Positions 14,003 through 24,100 of a DNA stretch of 48,957 nucleotides are shown here, piece by piece. The stretch's first letter is position 1. The number at the start of each line of letters is the position of its first letter. Under the pieces are notes generated by a model, which saw nothing but the letters and a program-made list of their open reading frames with translations, was not told where the DNA came from and ran no database searches. The translations under genes were made by a program, and so were the position numbers. This DNA comes from Firmicutes bacterium UBA5388 (GTDB taxonomy: Bacteria; Bacillota; UBA4882; UBA10575), in assembly GCA_002409975.1 (NCBI GenBank), contig DHOO01000070.1:4027-52983 (forward strand), read 5' to 3'.

Positions 14003-15829
14003 ATGGCTTTTGCGCGAAGAAGACAAAAACTAAAACAAACATATATGAATTTGAGCATCCGTTATAAGATCCTTGTCCTTAATTTTATTGTTATTATCTT
14101 AATTGCGGTGATTATCGGCCTCTTTTCTTATCTAATTTATTCTAGGAGTATTATTAAAAAGATCAGTACTGTTAATTTGCGGGACACCCGTCAGGTAAGG
14201 AATAGTATTGATCATCTTCAGAAAGAAATATATGAGTTATCCACTTATATATGCCTGAGTGCTCAAATCCAACAGATTCTTAGTCTGGATAGTATCTCAG
14301 CGATCACTTTAAATGAGATCAACAAGGCCATGGAACCTGTCTCAGGTTTATTAGCTTTTAATGAGGCTATTAGTTTTATCAGTATCTATGGGGAAAACGG
14401 TCTGGAGTATTATACCAGCAAAGACGGGAGCACAGGGATTAGTACAAAAGATCTTATTGAAGAAAGTTCAATTTATCAGGAGATGGCTAAACTTAAAGGC
14501 GGTCCCTTATGGAAGACGATAAGCAAGAAAGATCGGCTTTTTATTAAAGATAATCGGAATTCTAAAATTGCTATGTTCCGTAGTTTATTAGAGATGAATA
14601 ATCTTCAAACCAAAGGCATGCTGATGATCTGTATTAATCTTGCCTTTATTGAAGATCTCTGTCGAGAAAGTCTAGATTATGAGAAGAGCGCTATTTTTAT
14701 CATTGATGATCAGTATCAGATTATCATGGGAATTTCTTCGACCGCGGATGGGCTGAATCGACCTGAACTGGTGGAATCCCTCGTTCCCTATTTGGTAGAT
14801 GATGAGGGTCAAAGAATTATCGATATAAACCGTAATAAGGTCTTGCTCACCTATAGTACTTTAGAAAAAAATAACTGGAAAACGCTTTATATGGTTCCAA
14901 CCAGGATCGTATTGCAACCGGTGCAGACCATTCTCTGGATTACAATGGTAGTAGTTTTCATCTGCTTACTGATCGGTTTTGCCTTATCCATGTATACTTC
15001 CTCGCTAGTCACTAAACCGATTAATAAGTTACTTTTCTCGATGAACAGAGTTAAGCAGGGTAATTTTAAAGAAAAAGTTCATTTTATTTATCAGGATGAA
15101 ATCGGAAGACTGGGCGCTCAGTATAATGAGATGATTGATCATATCCATCACTTGATTAATCGGGTTTTAAAATTGCAGCTTAAAGAGAAGGAAGCGGAAT
15201 TAAGGGCTTTACAGGCGCAAATAAACCCTCATTTCCTGTATAATACTCTGGACACCATATTTTGGAAAGCACAAAAAGTGGGACAGTATGAGATTAGCGA
15301 TATGATCTACGCCCTTTCAAATATATTTCGTCTTACTTTGAATCAAGGAGAAGATTTTATCTCGATTTATAATGAGAAGCAGCTGATTGAGAACTATATT
15401 CTTTTACAAAAAAAGCGGTTTAATGATAAGCTGACTTATCAAATCGAATTTGAGGAAAGAATCTTAAATTATTCTATACCTAAACTGATTATCCAACCTT
15501 TTGTGGAGAACGCCGTTATTCATGGAGCAGAAAAAAGTGATAATAATACGGTGATTACGGTTACCGGTAATTATGAAGAAGGGAAAATTCATTTTTCCAT
15601 TACGGATAATGGGGCAGGTATTGAGAGTTCGAAACTGGTTGCGCTACAACAAGATACTTTTATGGAAAAAAAAGAAACTAACGGGGGTTATGCCATTCAT
15701 AATGTTAAGGGACGGTTGGATTTATATTATCACGGTAATTACGACCTGACCATTGATAGTAGAGAAGGGAAGGGGACAAAAGTTGAAATAGTGATTCCAG
15801 CAAAGCAAGGGGGGCGTAAGAATGTATAA
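14003..15829 (+). CDS. YesM-type sensor histidine kinase
   Basis: A membrane histidine kinase of about 608 residues, partner of the following response regulator. TM1 lies at about residues 22-45, an extracellular sensor domain at about 46-305, TM2 at about 306-330, then a HAMP linker. The His_kinase module has the phosphorylated His at about 410 in QAQINPHFLYNTLD, followed by a HATPase domain (IQPFVENAVIHG, then DNGAGI). AGGGAGGG abuts ATG13997, so ATG14003 with a seven-base spacing is preferred. YesM/YesN pairs usually sense oligosaccharides and switch on adjacent CUT1 transporters, here the genes at 17596-20804. It overlaps the next gene by 8 bases, so the pair is translationally coupled. 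Confidence 0.94.
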   Translation: MAFARRRQKLKQTYMNLSIRYKILVLNFIVIILIAVIIGLFSYLIYSRSIIKKISTVNLRDTRQVRNSIDHLQKEIYELSTYICLSAQIQQILSLDSISAITLNEINKAMEPVSGLLAFNEAISFISIYGENGLEYYTSKDGSTGISTKDLIEESSIYQEMAKLKGGPLWKTISKKDRLFIKDNRNSKIAMFRSLLEMNNLQTKGMLMICINLAFIEDLCRESLDYEKSAIFIIDDQYQIIMGISSTADGLNRPELVESLVPYLVDDEGQRIIDINRNKVLLTYSTLEKNNWKTLYMVPTRIVLQPVQTILWITMVVVFICLLIGFALSMYTSSLVTKPINKLLFSMNRVKQGNFKEKVHFIYQDEIGRLGAQYNEMIDHIHHLINRVLKLQLKEKEAELRALQAQINPHFLYNTLDTIFWKAQKVGQYEISDMIYALSNIFRLTLNQGEDFISIYNEKQLIENYILLQKKRFNDKLTYQIEFEERILNYSIPKLIIQPFVENAVIHGAEKSDNNTVITVTGNYEEGKIHFSITDNGAGIESSKLVALQQDTFMEKKETNGGYAIHNVKGRLDLYYHGNYDLTIDSREGKGTKVEIVIPAKQGGRKNV

Positions 15830-17471
15830 ATTAGTAATCATTGATGATGAAAAGGAACAAGTTGAAGGAATCAAAATGGCAATTGCTTGGGAGCAATATG
15901 AGATTGAAATCTGCGGAACCGCTTTTAATGGTCGGCAGGGGTTAGAGTTAATCGAAGAAAAACTACCTGATATTGGTATCATTGATATTAAAATGCCATT
16001 ACTGGGTGGTCTGGAACTGATTGAAGAAGTAAATAAAAAAAACATTAAGATGCAGAGTATCATTTTAAGCGGATATGATGATTTTTATTTTGCCCAAAAG
16101 GCGATTGAACTAAAAACTACTAACTATTTATTAAAACCCTGTCAACCTGAGAAAATTCTTCAAAGTGTACTTAAAGTTAAGAATGTTATTATGGAGGAAC
16201 AACGGAGAAAAAATATTTTAACCTGCTATCAAGAGCTAATTAGTAGTAATATTCCCATTTTAAAGGAGAAATTCTTAACGGAATTGATTAAGGGAGAGAT
16301 TCATGATCTCGAAGTAATAACCAAGAAAATTCATAACTATGAGTTGAACTTCTCTGGGGCCGCTCAAGATTATTGTGTTGTTTTATTCAGTAATGATCAG
16401 CAACCGTATTCTGGTTATGGGGCTCGCAGTGAAGAAACTGAATACATAATACTGACAATCTTGGATACGGTACAGCAATCATTAGCGCAGGAGTACCGCT
16501 TTGAAGCCTTTTGTTATAACAACAATATTCTGACTGTTTTAGAAGTCAATAAACAAGAGAATGATCTTCAAACTCTGTTAAAAAGGCTGGAGACGATAAA
16601 ACAAAGGATAAACGAGGTTCATGATGTAAGCTTTACCATCGGTATCGGTGATTTGGTTTCGCCCTTAGCAGCTCTTTGGAAATCGTATAGGCAAGCGGAA
16701 GCCGCAATTGAAACCAGATTTCTTTCCGGAGAAAACCGCATTGTGCTCTATGATTATCACATGTCTGAGGAAAACGGTGAGTTTTTATATCCCCTTCAAG
16801 CAGTAAACAGGATTTTACTATGCCTGGAAAAAGGTGATGAGGAACAAGTAAAAAACACGGTGCATGAGTTTTTTCATAATATTTCTGTAGAAGGAAAACC
16901 GGCAAAACGGCAGATACAAAAACTGAGTCTTACCTTGTTTAGTAATATCCTACATTTCTGCCTTGATAAAAATATTGAGTTTAAAAGTACAGGACTTGAT
17001 ATTTTAAAAACTTTCGATCAGATCTTTCAAGCAAAGACTATGCTGCAATTAGAGGAGGAAATGGTCCGAATTTTAACGGGAATTGTCAGGGGGTTAGTTT
17101 CCAATAAGGAGCTAAACGAGATTGTGCAGTTTGCCCTTGATTATATCCACGAGCATTACCCCCATAATATAAATTTACAGTTAATTGCGGAGCAAGTAAA
17201 TTATAGTCCAAGTTATTTAAGCCTTTTGTTCAAGCAGGAAACCGGGACTAATTTCATCGATTATTTAAATAATTACAGAATTGAAATGGCAAAAAAATTG
17301 TTAAAGAATACGAGTTACAAAAACTATGAAGTGGCATATAAAGTTGGGTATCAAGACGAAAAATATTTTTATCAGCTTTTTAAAAGATATACAGGTCTTA
17401 CTGCTTCGCAATACCGGGAAACTCTCTTGTTAAGGGTAAAAAGGGAAAGGTGCGGAATAAACAAAAAATAG
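15822..17471 (+). CDS. YesN-type AraC-family response regulator
   Basis: A 549-residue response regulator. The receiver domain (1-120) has the acidic pair DD at 8-9, phospho-acceptor D55 in IIDIKMP, and Lys near 106 in LLKPCQP. A long middle region (about 130-430) of the YesN type follows. The C-terminal AraC double helix-turn-helix (about 445-540) contains LIAEQVNYSPSYLSLLFKQE and VAYKVGYQDEKYFYQLFKRY. It overlaps the kinase gene. The likely target is the promoter of the binding-protein gene that starts 124 bases downstream; I do not see an unambiguous binding site. Confidence 0.94.
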   Translation: MYKLVIIDDEKEQVEGIKMAIAWEQYEIEICGTAFNGRQGLELIEEKLPDIGIIDIKMPLLGGLELIEEVNKKNIKMQSIILSGYDDFYFAQKAIELKTTNYLLKPCQPEKILQSVLKVKNVIMEEQRRKNILTCYQELISSNIPILKEKFLTELIKGEIHDLEVITKKIHNYELNFSGAAQDYCVVLFSNDQQPYSGYGARSEETEYIILTILDTVQQSLAQEYRFEAFCYNNNILTVLEVNKQENDLQTLLKRLETIKQRINEVHDVSFTIGIGDLVSPLAALWKSYRQAEAAIETRFLSGENRIVLYDYHMSEENGEFLYPLQAVNRILLCLEKGDEEQVKNTVHEFFHNISVEGKPAKRQIQKLSLTLFSNILHFCLDKNIEFKSTGLDILKTFDQIFQAKTMLQLEEEMVRILTGIVRGLVSNKELNEIVQFALDYIHEHYPHNINLQLIAEQVNYSPSYLSLLFKQETGTNFIDYLNNYRIEMAKKLLKNTSYKNYEVAYKVGYQDEKYFYQLFKRYTGLTASQYRETLLLRVKRERCGINKK

Positions 17472-17595
17472 CTAACTACTTTAAAAGAATCTCTACCTTA
17501 ATTTCAAAAAAATTATGTTAAACTGGTTTTAAAGTTGTATTAACAGTTTTTAAAAAGGCCTTTTTAAACAAATCAAATCATAAGGAGGAATAAGG

Positions 17596-18900
17596 ATGAG
17601 ATTTTCTAGTAAGTCCCTGGTGTTCTTATTGGCACTAACCCTAATTCTGAGTGCCGGTAACAGCTTTAAAGTGGCAGGGGCCAATAAAGTCACGATCAAA
17701 TTCTTTTCCAACTTGCCGGACCGGACTGCGGGGCAAGGAAGACTGGAACAACTGTTAATTGAGAATTATATGAAAGCAAACCCCCATGTTGAAGTAAAAG
17801 TTGAAGCGTTACAAGATGAACCCTATAAACAAAAGTTTAGAGTTTATACTGCCGGGAATCAACTTCCTGACCTATTTATGGTCTGGGGACAGCCCGCTTT
17901 TTTTGATCCGATCATGAAAGGCGGTTATGCGGCAGAATTAAACCGTAACGATTATAAGGACTATGGGTTCTTCCCAGGTTCACTTGATGGCTTTAGTATG
18001 AATGGAAAGTTATACGGATTGGCGAGGAATACTGACTTAATGGTCTTATACTACAACGAAAAACTGTTTAAGGATAATGGAATCCAAGTTCCCACTGACT
18101 ATGATCAACTAGTAACCGCAGTTAAAGCCTTTCGTAAGCTAGGGATCACGCCTATTGCCCAAAACGGGAGAGATAGCTGGGTATTGAACATTCTATATCA
18201 GGATTTGGTCATTAAGGAAAGCGGCGATCAGAGTCTAATCTATAAGGCGATTGACCAAAAGGAGAAATTCGCTTATCATAAACATCTATTAGCTGCTGCT
18301 CAAGATCTAGAAGAGTTAGTTAAGATTGGAATCTTCCAGGATTCATTTATTGCCGCCGATTACGGCGCCGCCCGTAACTTATTTGGTCAGGAAATGGCGG
18401 CCATGTTTTATATGGGCTCTTGGGAGACTGGTTTGGCGGTGGACGAAAACTTTTCAGCATCGTTCCGTAACAATGTATCTGTTGTCGCTTTCCCTGGGAT
18501 GAAAGGTCAAGGTAAAGGAAGAACAACTGATATGATGGGCTGGTTTGGTGGCGGTTATGCCGTCTCCTCATCCTCTCCTGTTAAAGAGGAAGCTATTAAA
18601 CTCATAAACTACATAATGGCCCCTGAGAACTGGGCGAAGAATGCTTGGCAGTTGGGTCTGGTAATTCCAGGGCAGAAGTATGATCAATTTATGACCGGTA
18701 ATGAAAACAAGTTGCAACTACAGATCTCAAAAATTCTAAACAAGGCTACTTCATTTAGTGGCACTCCTTGGAATGATGCGGCTACACCTGGTTTTAAAGT
18801 GGACAGTCAGACCATTATTCAAGAATTTGCCGCTGGCATGAAAGATCCGGCTAAGTTTCTTGAAGCGTGTGATCAAGCAGCCCGCAAAGCAAAACAATAA
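17596..18900 (+). CDS. Sugar ABC transporter substrate-binding protein (family 1)
   Basis: A 434-residue extracellular solute-binding protein of the CUT1 type. Residues 1-29 form a Sec signal peptide (KSLVFLLALTLILSAGNSF, cleavage likely after VAGA). There is no lipobox Cys, which is unusual for a monoderm Firmicute and fits a soluble periplasmic protein. The mature part has typical motifs such as KVTIKFFSNLP, LPDLFMVWG, LYGLARNTDLMVLYYNEKLF and DMMGWFGGGYAVSSSS. AGGAGG lies seven bases before ATG17596. It is likely regulated by the upstream YesM/YesN pair. A strong hairpin follows and separates it from the permease genes. The ligand is presumed to be an oligosaccharide handled by the GH30 enzyme. 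Confidence 0.94.
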   Translation: MRFSSKSLVFLLALTLILSAGNSFKVAGANKVTIKFFSNLPDRTAGQGRLEQLLIENYMKANPHVEVKVEALQDEPYKQKFRVYTAGNQLPDLFMVWGQPAFFDPIMKGGYAAELNRNDYKDYGFFPGSLDGFSMNGKLYGLARNTDLMVLYYNEKLFKDNGIQVPTDYDQLVTAVKAFRKLGITPIAQNGRDSWVLNILYQDLVIKESGDQSLIYKAIDQKEKFAYHKHLLAAAQDLEELVKIGIFQDSFIAADYGAARNLFGQEMAAMFYMGSWETGLAVDENFSASFRNNVSVVAFPGMKGQGKGRTTDMMGWFGGGYAVSSSSPVKEEAIKLINYIMAPENWAKNAWQLGLVIPGQKYDQFMTGNENKLQLQISKILNKATSFSGTPWNDAATPGFKVDSQTIIQEFAAGMKDPAKFLEACDQAARKAKQ

Positions 18901-18937
18901 ATATAAGATAATAATTTAATAAGTGGCAGACAAAGAT

Positions 18938-18972
18938 AGAGGGAGACGAAAAAAGCCAACAGTCTCCCTCTA
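18938..18972 (+). terminator. Intra-operon hairpin between binding protein and permease
   Basis: AGAGGGAGAC (18938-18947) and GTCTCCCTCT (18962-18971) form a perfect 10-base stem with a 14-base loop and no strong T-run. Such a structure after a binding-protein gene usually protects its mRNA or attenuates read-through into the permease genes. Confidence 0.75.
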
Positions 18973-19011
18973 CCCCTAATATTTCGGAAAACTGTCAAAT
19001 CAATACCAAGA

Positions 19012-19902
19012 ATGGGTGATAGTATGCCTAGTTTTCGTCAAAATAAAAAAACTATTTTCATGCTAGTTTTTCCTGGTTTTGCGCTCTTTTTGTTTGCTGT
19101 TTTATTTCCCATTGGTCTAAGTATCTATTATGCGCTGACGGACTGGTCCGGAATCGGCAGTTTAAATTTTATCGGTTTAGAAAACTTCAAGCATGCGTTT
19201 CAGGATCGGATCTTTTGGAAGTCAATAAAAAATGCGGCTACCCTTGCCTTACTGACAGTAACAATTCAACACCCAATCGCTTTTTTATTTGCCCTCCTTT
19301 TGGATCGGATCGGTGGTAAAGTGGAAAAAATGTTTAAAACAATTTTCTTTATTCCTTGTGTCATTTCGATCATGGTTACTTCAAAAATGTGGGTTAGTAT
19401 TTATAATGCTCAGTATGGCCTTTTAAATAAAGTATTGACTCTTTTGCAATTGGGATTTTTAAAACAGCAGTGGCTTGGTGATCCTGGGATTGTGCTTTAT
19501 TCACTTATTTTGATTATGATGTGGCAAGGCTTTGGCTGGGCGGTTCTGATCTATTATGCGGGGGTAAAAAGCCTTCCCGAAGATGTCTTTGAAGCCTCGA
19601 GGATCGATGGGGCAAATCGCTTACAAACCCTATTTTATATAACAATTCCGCTTTTACAACCTGTAATTGCTGTAAATGTAATCTGGGCGATTATCTCATC
19701 ATTAAAACAGATGGAAACCATTTATCTAACAACCAATGGCGGGCCGGGTAACGCCAGCCAGTTTTTAGCAAATTACCTTTATATCAAAGCTTTCGATGCT
19801 TATGAGTTTGGATATGGTAATGCGATTTCCGTTTTATTTGTCGTTGTTTGCCTAATAACGACGGTGGTTTTAAATAAGTTTTTCAAAAAAGATTTTTATT
19901 AA
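19012..19902 (+). CDS. Sugar ABC transporter permease (MalF/UgpA type)
   Basis: A CUT1 permease of about 296 residues with six transmembrane helices (near 16-38, 73-95, 107-128, 158-180, 205-227 and 263-285). The cytoplasmic EAA loop EASRIDGANRLQTLFYITIP (about 194-213) is where the ATPase docks. ATG19012 has a poor ribosome site; ATG19024, which follows GGGTGAT and gives MPSFRQNKK, may be the true start. It is followed after 26 bases by the partner permease. No ATPase gene is present in the locus, so a shared MsmK/UgpC-type ATPase elsewhere is presumed. Confidence 0.94.
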   Translation: MGDSMPSFRQNKKTIFMLVFPGFALFLFAVLFPIGLSIYYALTDWSGIGSLNFIGLENFKHAFQDRIFWKSIKNAATLALLTVTIQHPIAFLFALLLDRIGGKVEKMFKTIFFIPCVISIMVTSKMWVSIYNAQYGLLNKVLTLLQLGFLKQQWLGDPGIVLYSLILIMMWQGFGWAVLIYYAGVKSLPEDVFEASRIDGANRLQTLFYITIPLLQPVIAVNVIWAIISSLKQMETIYLTTNGGPGNASQFLANYLYIKAFDAYEFGYGNAISVLFVVVCLITTVVLNKFFKKDFY

Positions 19903-19928
19903 ATAACATTCGCGGAGGCTAAAAGATA

Positions 19929-20804
19929 ATGAAAAAGTATAAGCTATCGGATGGAATTTTAGATGTTGCTCCGGTAAAGAGCAGAAATTGGGCGCGCCTG
20001 TTAATCTACTTGCTCTTATTAATAGTAGCTATTGGGCAGCTCTTCCCCTTGATCTGGTTACTTGATTTCTCCCTGGCTAAAGATGGTGAGTTGTTTGGAC
20101 CGAAAATCCTGATTTGGCCCAGCAATCCTCAGTTCGAAAACTATAAAGTAGCCTGGGTTGATGGGAAAATCCCTCAATACTTGTTTAATAGTATCATTGT
20201 CAATGTAATCAGTGTAAGTCTAACAGTGCTTTTTTCAGTAATGATGTCTTATGCTTTTACACGAATGCAATGGAAATTGAAAAACTTTTGTTTAACAATT
20301 GTGTTGCTAGGGATGATGATTCCGATTCATGCGACGTTACTTCCGAATTTCTCAAGTTTTCGCGTTTTAGGTATCTCCGACTCTTTTTTAGGGTTAATTA
20401 TCCCCTATATCGGGATTACCTTACCGATGGGAACTTTTTTAATGACCGGTTTTATAAAATCTATTCCGGTTTCGATTGAAGAATCAATCTTAATCGATGG
20501 GGGAGGTATTTTTCATCTTATTATTCATGCTATTTTTCCGTTAGCGAAACCCGCTGTTATAACCGTAGTTATTATGACTTTTTTTACCACCTGGAATGAT
20601 TTTATCATGGCCGCCACCTATTTAGCGAGTGATAAATATAGGACACTTCCTTTTGCTGTCTATAATTTTGCCGGTCAGTATGCTTCCAGATATGCGGTTC
20701 AGTTTGCTGTTATGACTTTAGTAGCGCTTCCCTCTCTTATTTTGTATATGATCCTAAATGAACAGATTACAAAGGGCATTACTATCGGGGCGATTAAGGG
20801 TTAA
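19929..20804 (+). CDS. Sugar ABC transporter permease (MalG/UgpE type)
   Basis: A 291-residue CUT1 permease, partner of the preceding MalF-type protein. Six transmembrane segments are apparent, beginning at about 22-44. The EAA loop reads EESILIDGGGIFHLIIHAIFP (about 186-206), and the C-terminus NEQITKGITIGAIKG is typical of MalG homologues. A GGAGG-like ribosome site lies before ATG19929. A strong AAAGGAGGTGA overlaps its stop codon but leads into no real gene. It is the last gene of the transporter operon. Confidence 0.94.
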   Translation: MKKYKLSDGILDVAPVKSRNWARLLIYLLLLIVAIGQLFPLIWLLDFSLAKDGELFGPKILIWPSNPQFENYKVAWVDGKIPQYLFNSIIVNVISVSLTVLFSVMMSYAFTRMQWKLKNFCLTIVLLGMMIPIHATLLPNFSSFRVLGISDSFLGLIIPYIGITLPMGTFLMTGFIKSIPVSIEESILIDGGGIFHLIIHAIFPLAKPAVITVVIMTFFTTWNDFIMAATYLASDKYRTLPFAVYNFAGQYASRYAVQFAVMTLVALPSLILYMILNEQITKGITIGAIKG

Positions 20805-21125
20805 AGGAGGTGAATCATTTGATCTTCCCCCCAGTTTCTTAATGTAGTTAAGCTTTTAGTTAGTATCTAGTTTAAGTAGTAAATTGACCTTTCTGGTTGT
20901 TATGCAAAAGAGTTATTCTGGCCAGCGTTTCCGCTGGCTTAGGCTTTATATAGCAAAACTTTTGGTAGAGAAACACGGGGGGTAGAATAGAAGCGTATAA
21001 CCTTCAGTCTCATGGCGCTTGTGTAGTATTTGCTTTTCGCAGAGGAAAGTAACAGGAGGAGGAAATTGCAAAAAATTACCGAATATTAACTAATATAGAT
21101 AAAATGGAACTGGAGGTGATTTGTT
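20805..21125. other. Intergenic gap before the alpha-2-macroglobulin gene
   Basis: Two strong Shine-Dalgarno sequences lack a gene behind them. AAAGGAGGTGA at 20803-20813 is followed by a 7-codon TTG frame (20819-20842), and AGGAGGAGG near 21054-21062 by a 7-codon TTG frame (21066-21089). GCCAGCG (20921-20927) / CGCTGGC (20932-20938) forms a hairpin without a clear T-run. A promoter for the next gene is probably here, but I cannot fix its boxes. Confidence 0.5.
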
Positions 21126-24100
21126 TTGGAAAACAAAAAACCAGTCGTCTATGAGATGATTAAGAATAGCAGTAAAAAAGGGTTGGTTTCGCGGTTGTTA
21201 GTAGCTGGCTTGTTATTTGTGATGCTAGTTATTTCGTTAAGTGGGAGTACCAAAAACCGAGGAAAACTAAGATTAGTGGAGGTGAAACCGGCCAAAGAAA
21301 TAAGTCTCCTTACTAATCTGACTTTCATCTTTTCCGAGGATGTGGTGGAGCAGAAAGATGTCGGTGTGACATTAACTGATCAGCTTATAGAATTTACGCC
21401 TTCGATTGCCGGAAAGTTTCGCTGGGTTACCCGGCGTGAACTACGGTTTTTACCGGAGGTTTCTTTTTTGCCTTCCACCACCTATAAAGCAGAGATTAAT
21501 ACAGGATTAGTTTCGGCAGAAGGTAAATACCTCTCCGGAAAAAGAACGATGGATTTTTCTACTGCTCGTTTTCAGATAGAGAGTACCAATGTCAGTTTTG
21601 TTACCCCCGGAGATAATAAAGGGCTGATCTTACAGGCTCGTATCGGATTTAACTACCCTGTTTCCCCCGTTGAACTAGAGAAGTCGCTGAAAATACGTTT
21701 GCCGGGGAGCAATAAAGATCTAGCCTACACTTTGGATACAGAAGAAAACAGTCTTTATTTCACCGCCCTTAGCGAACCGCTGGCGCTTACTGAAAAAGAG
21801 CAGAAAGTTACCATTACTCTGCCTAAGGGTTTCCGTTGTGTAAACGGACAAATGGGTTTAGCGGGTGAGTATCGATATCAGACTATTTTGGGGGTAAAAA
21901 AGCCGCTGAAAATAATCAATGCTACCTTAAAAGGAGAAAACTCGAAATACTGGATTGCTATTCAGTGTTCCGAACAAGTGGATGCCGAGACGGCTGCCGG
22001 TTTTATTGAAATAAAACCGCAAATTGATTTCCAAGTAGAGGTGGAAAAAGAACTGCTGGTGATAAAAAGCAATCAGTTTAAAGCTGGAGAAAATTATAAT
22101 TTGCGTTTAAACTCTGGTTTACCAGCGGTTAATGGTCTACCCTTAGCTAAGGATTTTGTAACCGTGATTACGTTAGAGGATATGGAACCCGGATTGAATT
22201 TTAATTCCGCCGGACGTTATCTTAGTAGTAAAGGTTATCTGAATTTAGGTTTGGAAACTGTCAATGTGGAGCGGGTTAATCTTGAAATCAGCCAGATCTA
22301 CGCCAATAACATTATCCCTTTTCTTAATCAGTTGGATTATTACAACCAAGATTATTGCTATAATAGTCAACTTCCTTATCTGGGTAAGCTGGTTAAGTCG
22401 GAAAACATTGAGCCGGTCAGTGCGAAGAACGAGGTAGTGACCACCCCGCTTAACCTTGGCCAATACTTAACCACTGGGTTTAAAGGTATTTTCCAGGTTG
22501 CCGCCTATAATAATGAGCGACGATGGATGAATGATCGTAAATATGTCATTATTACCGACTTGGGAATTGTCGGCAAAATGGGTAATGATGATCTAATAGT
22601 CTGGGTTAACTCATTAGAAACTCTTGCTCCTAAAGAGAGAGTGAAGGTTAGCCTGATCAGCCAAAACAACCAGATCTTAGCAGCAACGGAGACTAATGCG
22701 CAAGGCATCGCCAGGTTTGTGGATTTTAAAAAACTAAAAGGCGATTTTGAACCACTGATTATTTTGGCGGAAGAGGGGGAGGATTTTTCTTTTGTTCACC
22801 TCAAAACGAGTCTGATCTCTACTACTGATTTTGATGTACAAGGCCGCGAGAATCTGGATGAGGGCTATGAGGCCTTTGTCTATTTGGATCGGGATATTTT
22901 TCGGCCGGGAGATGAAGGTAATCTGGTAACCATTATCCGGGGGCCAAAGGCGATTTTGCCGCCGGAATTCCCGGTTAAATTAGAGCTCCGGCAACCTGAT
23001 GGTCAGATCTTCCGGGAATTAGTTAGCAATACCTATGACCGTGGCGCTTGCGAATTTAAATTAGAAATTCCTGATTATGCCCAGACCGGTAGGTATCGTG
23101 GAAATGTGATAGTAGGTGGAGAGATCATTGGTAAGGTCTCCTTTAAGGTAGAAGAGTTTATGCCTGACCGGATTAAAGTTACGGTGCTCACCGATCGGCA
23201 AAAATATAAAGTAGGGGATTCATGTCAGATTAAAGTAGAGGGAGTCAACCTCTTCGGTCCGCCAGCGGCGGGGAGGAGAACAGAGGTCAACCTTCGTTTG
23301 GAAACGTCAGAATTTATCGTCCCGGCTTACCGCTCATATACTTTTGGCGATCAGGACAGAAGCTTTAGTGCAAAAAGTGATGACTTGGGTGACGCGAAGC
23401 TGGATGCCAATGGAGAGGCGATTTTTACTTACCAATTTCCTACTGGGATAACCCCTCCGGCTAAGCTCAAGGCCATTATTCAAGCTACCGTCATTGAAGA
23501 CGGTGGTCGGGCGGTCAGTACTTATCAAGCCGTGGATTTATATCCTTATGAAAACTATATTGGGGTTAAACCGTTGGGCAAAAATTATTGCGAAGCAGGA
23601 AAACCATTAACATTAAAATATTTAGTCGTCGATCCCCAGGGAACTCCGGTTAAAGAACCGGAGTTAACCGCCGAGGTTTACCGCATTACCTGGAATTCTA
23701 TTTATCGGCGGGATGCTAACGGACGATATCGCTATGTGTCGGAAGAAGAGCGACGGAAGATTCATACAGAAAAATTGAATCAAGGACCCGGGGAACAAAC
23801 CTTTTCTTATACTCCGCGCGATTATGGACGTTATCAGATTGTCATTACCGACCCGAAGACTAATGCTCGGGCTTCTTTGTTCTTTTACGCCAGTGGTTGG
23901 GGATACTCGCCTTGGGCGATGGATGACCCAGATAAGATTGAATTGGATCTGGAGAAAGAAGTATATAAAGTGGGGGATCAAGCTCAACTGCAAATTAAAG
24001 CGCCATTTGGAGGTAAGGCTCTGGTGACAGTAGAACGGGAGCGGGTTTATGACTACTGGATTGTTGATTTAAAAGAGAATACGGGAGTGGTTTCGATCCC

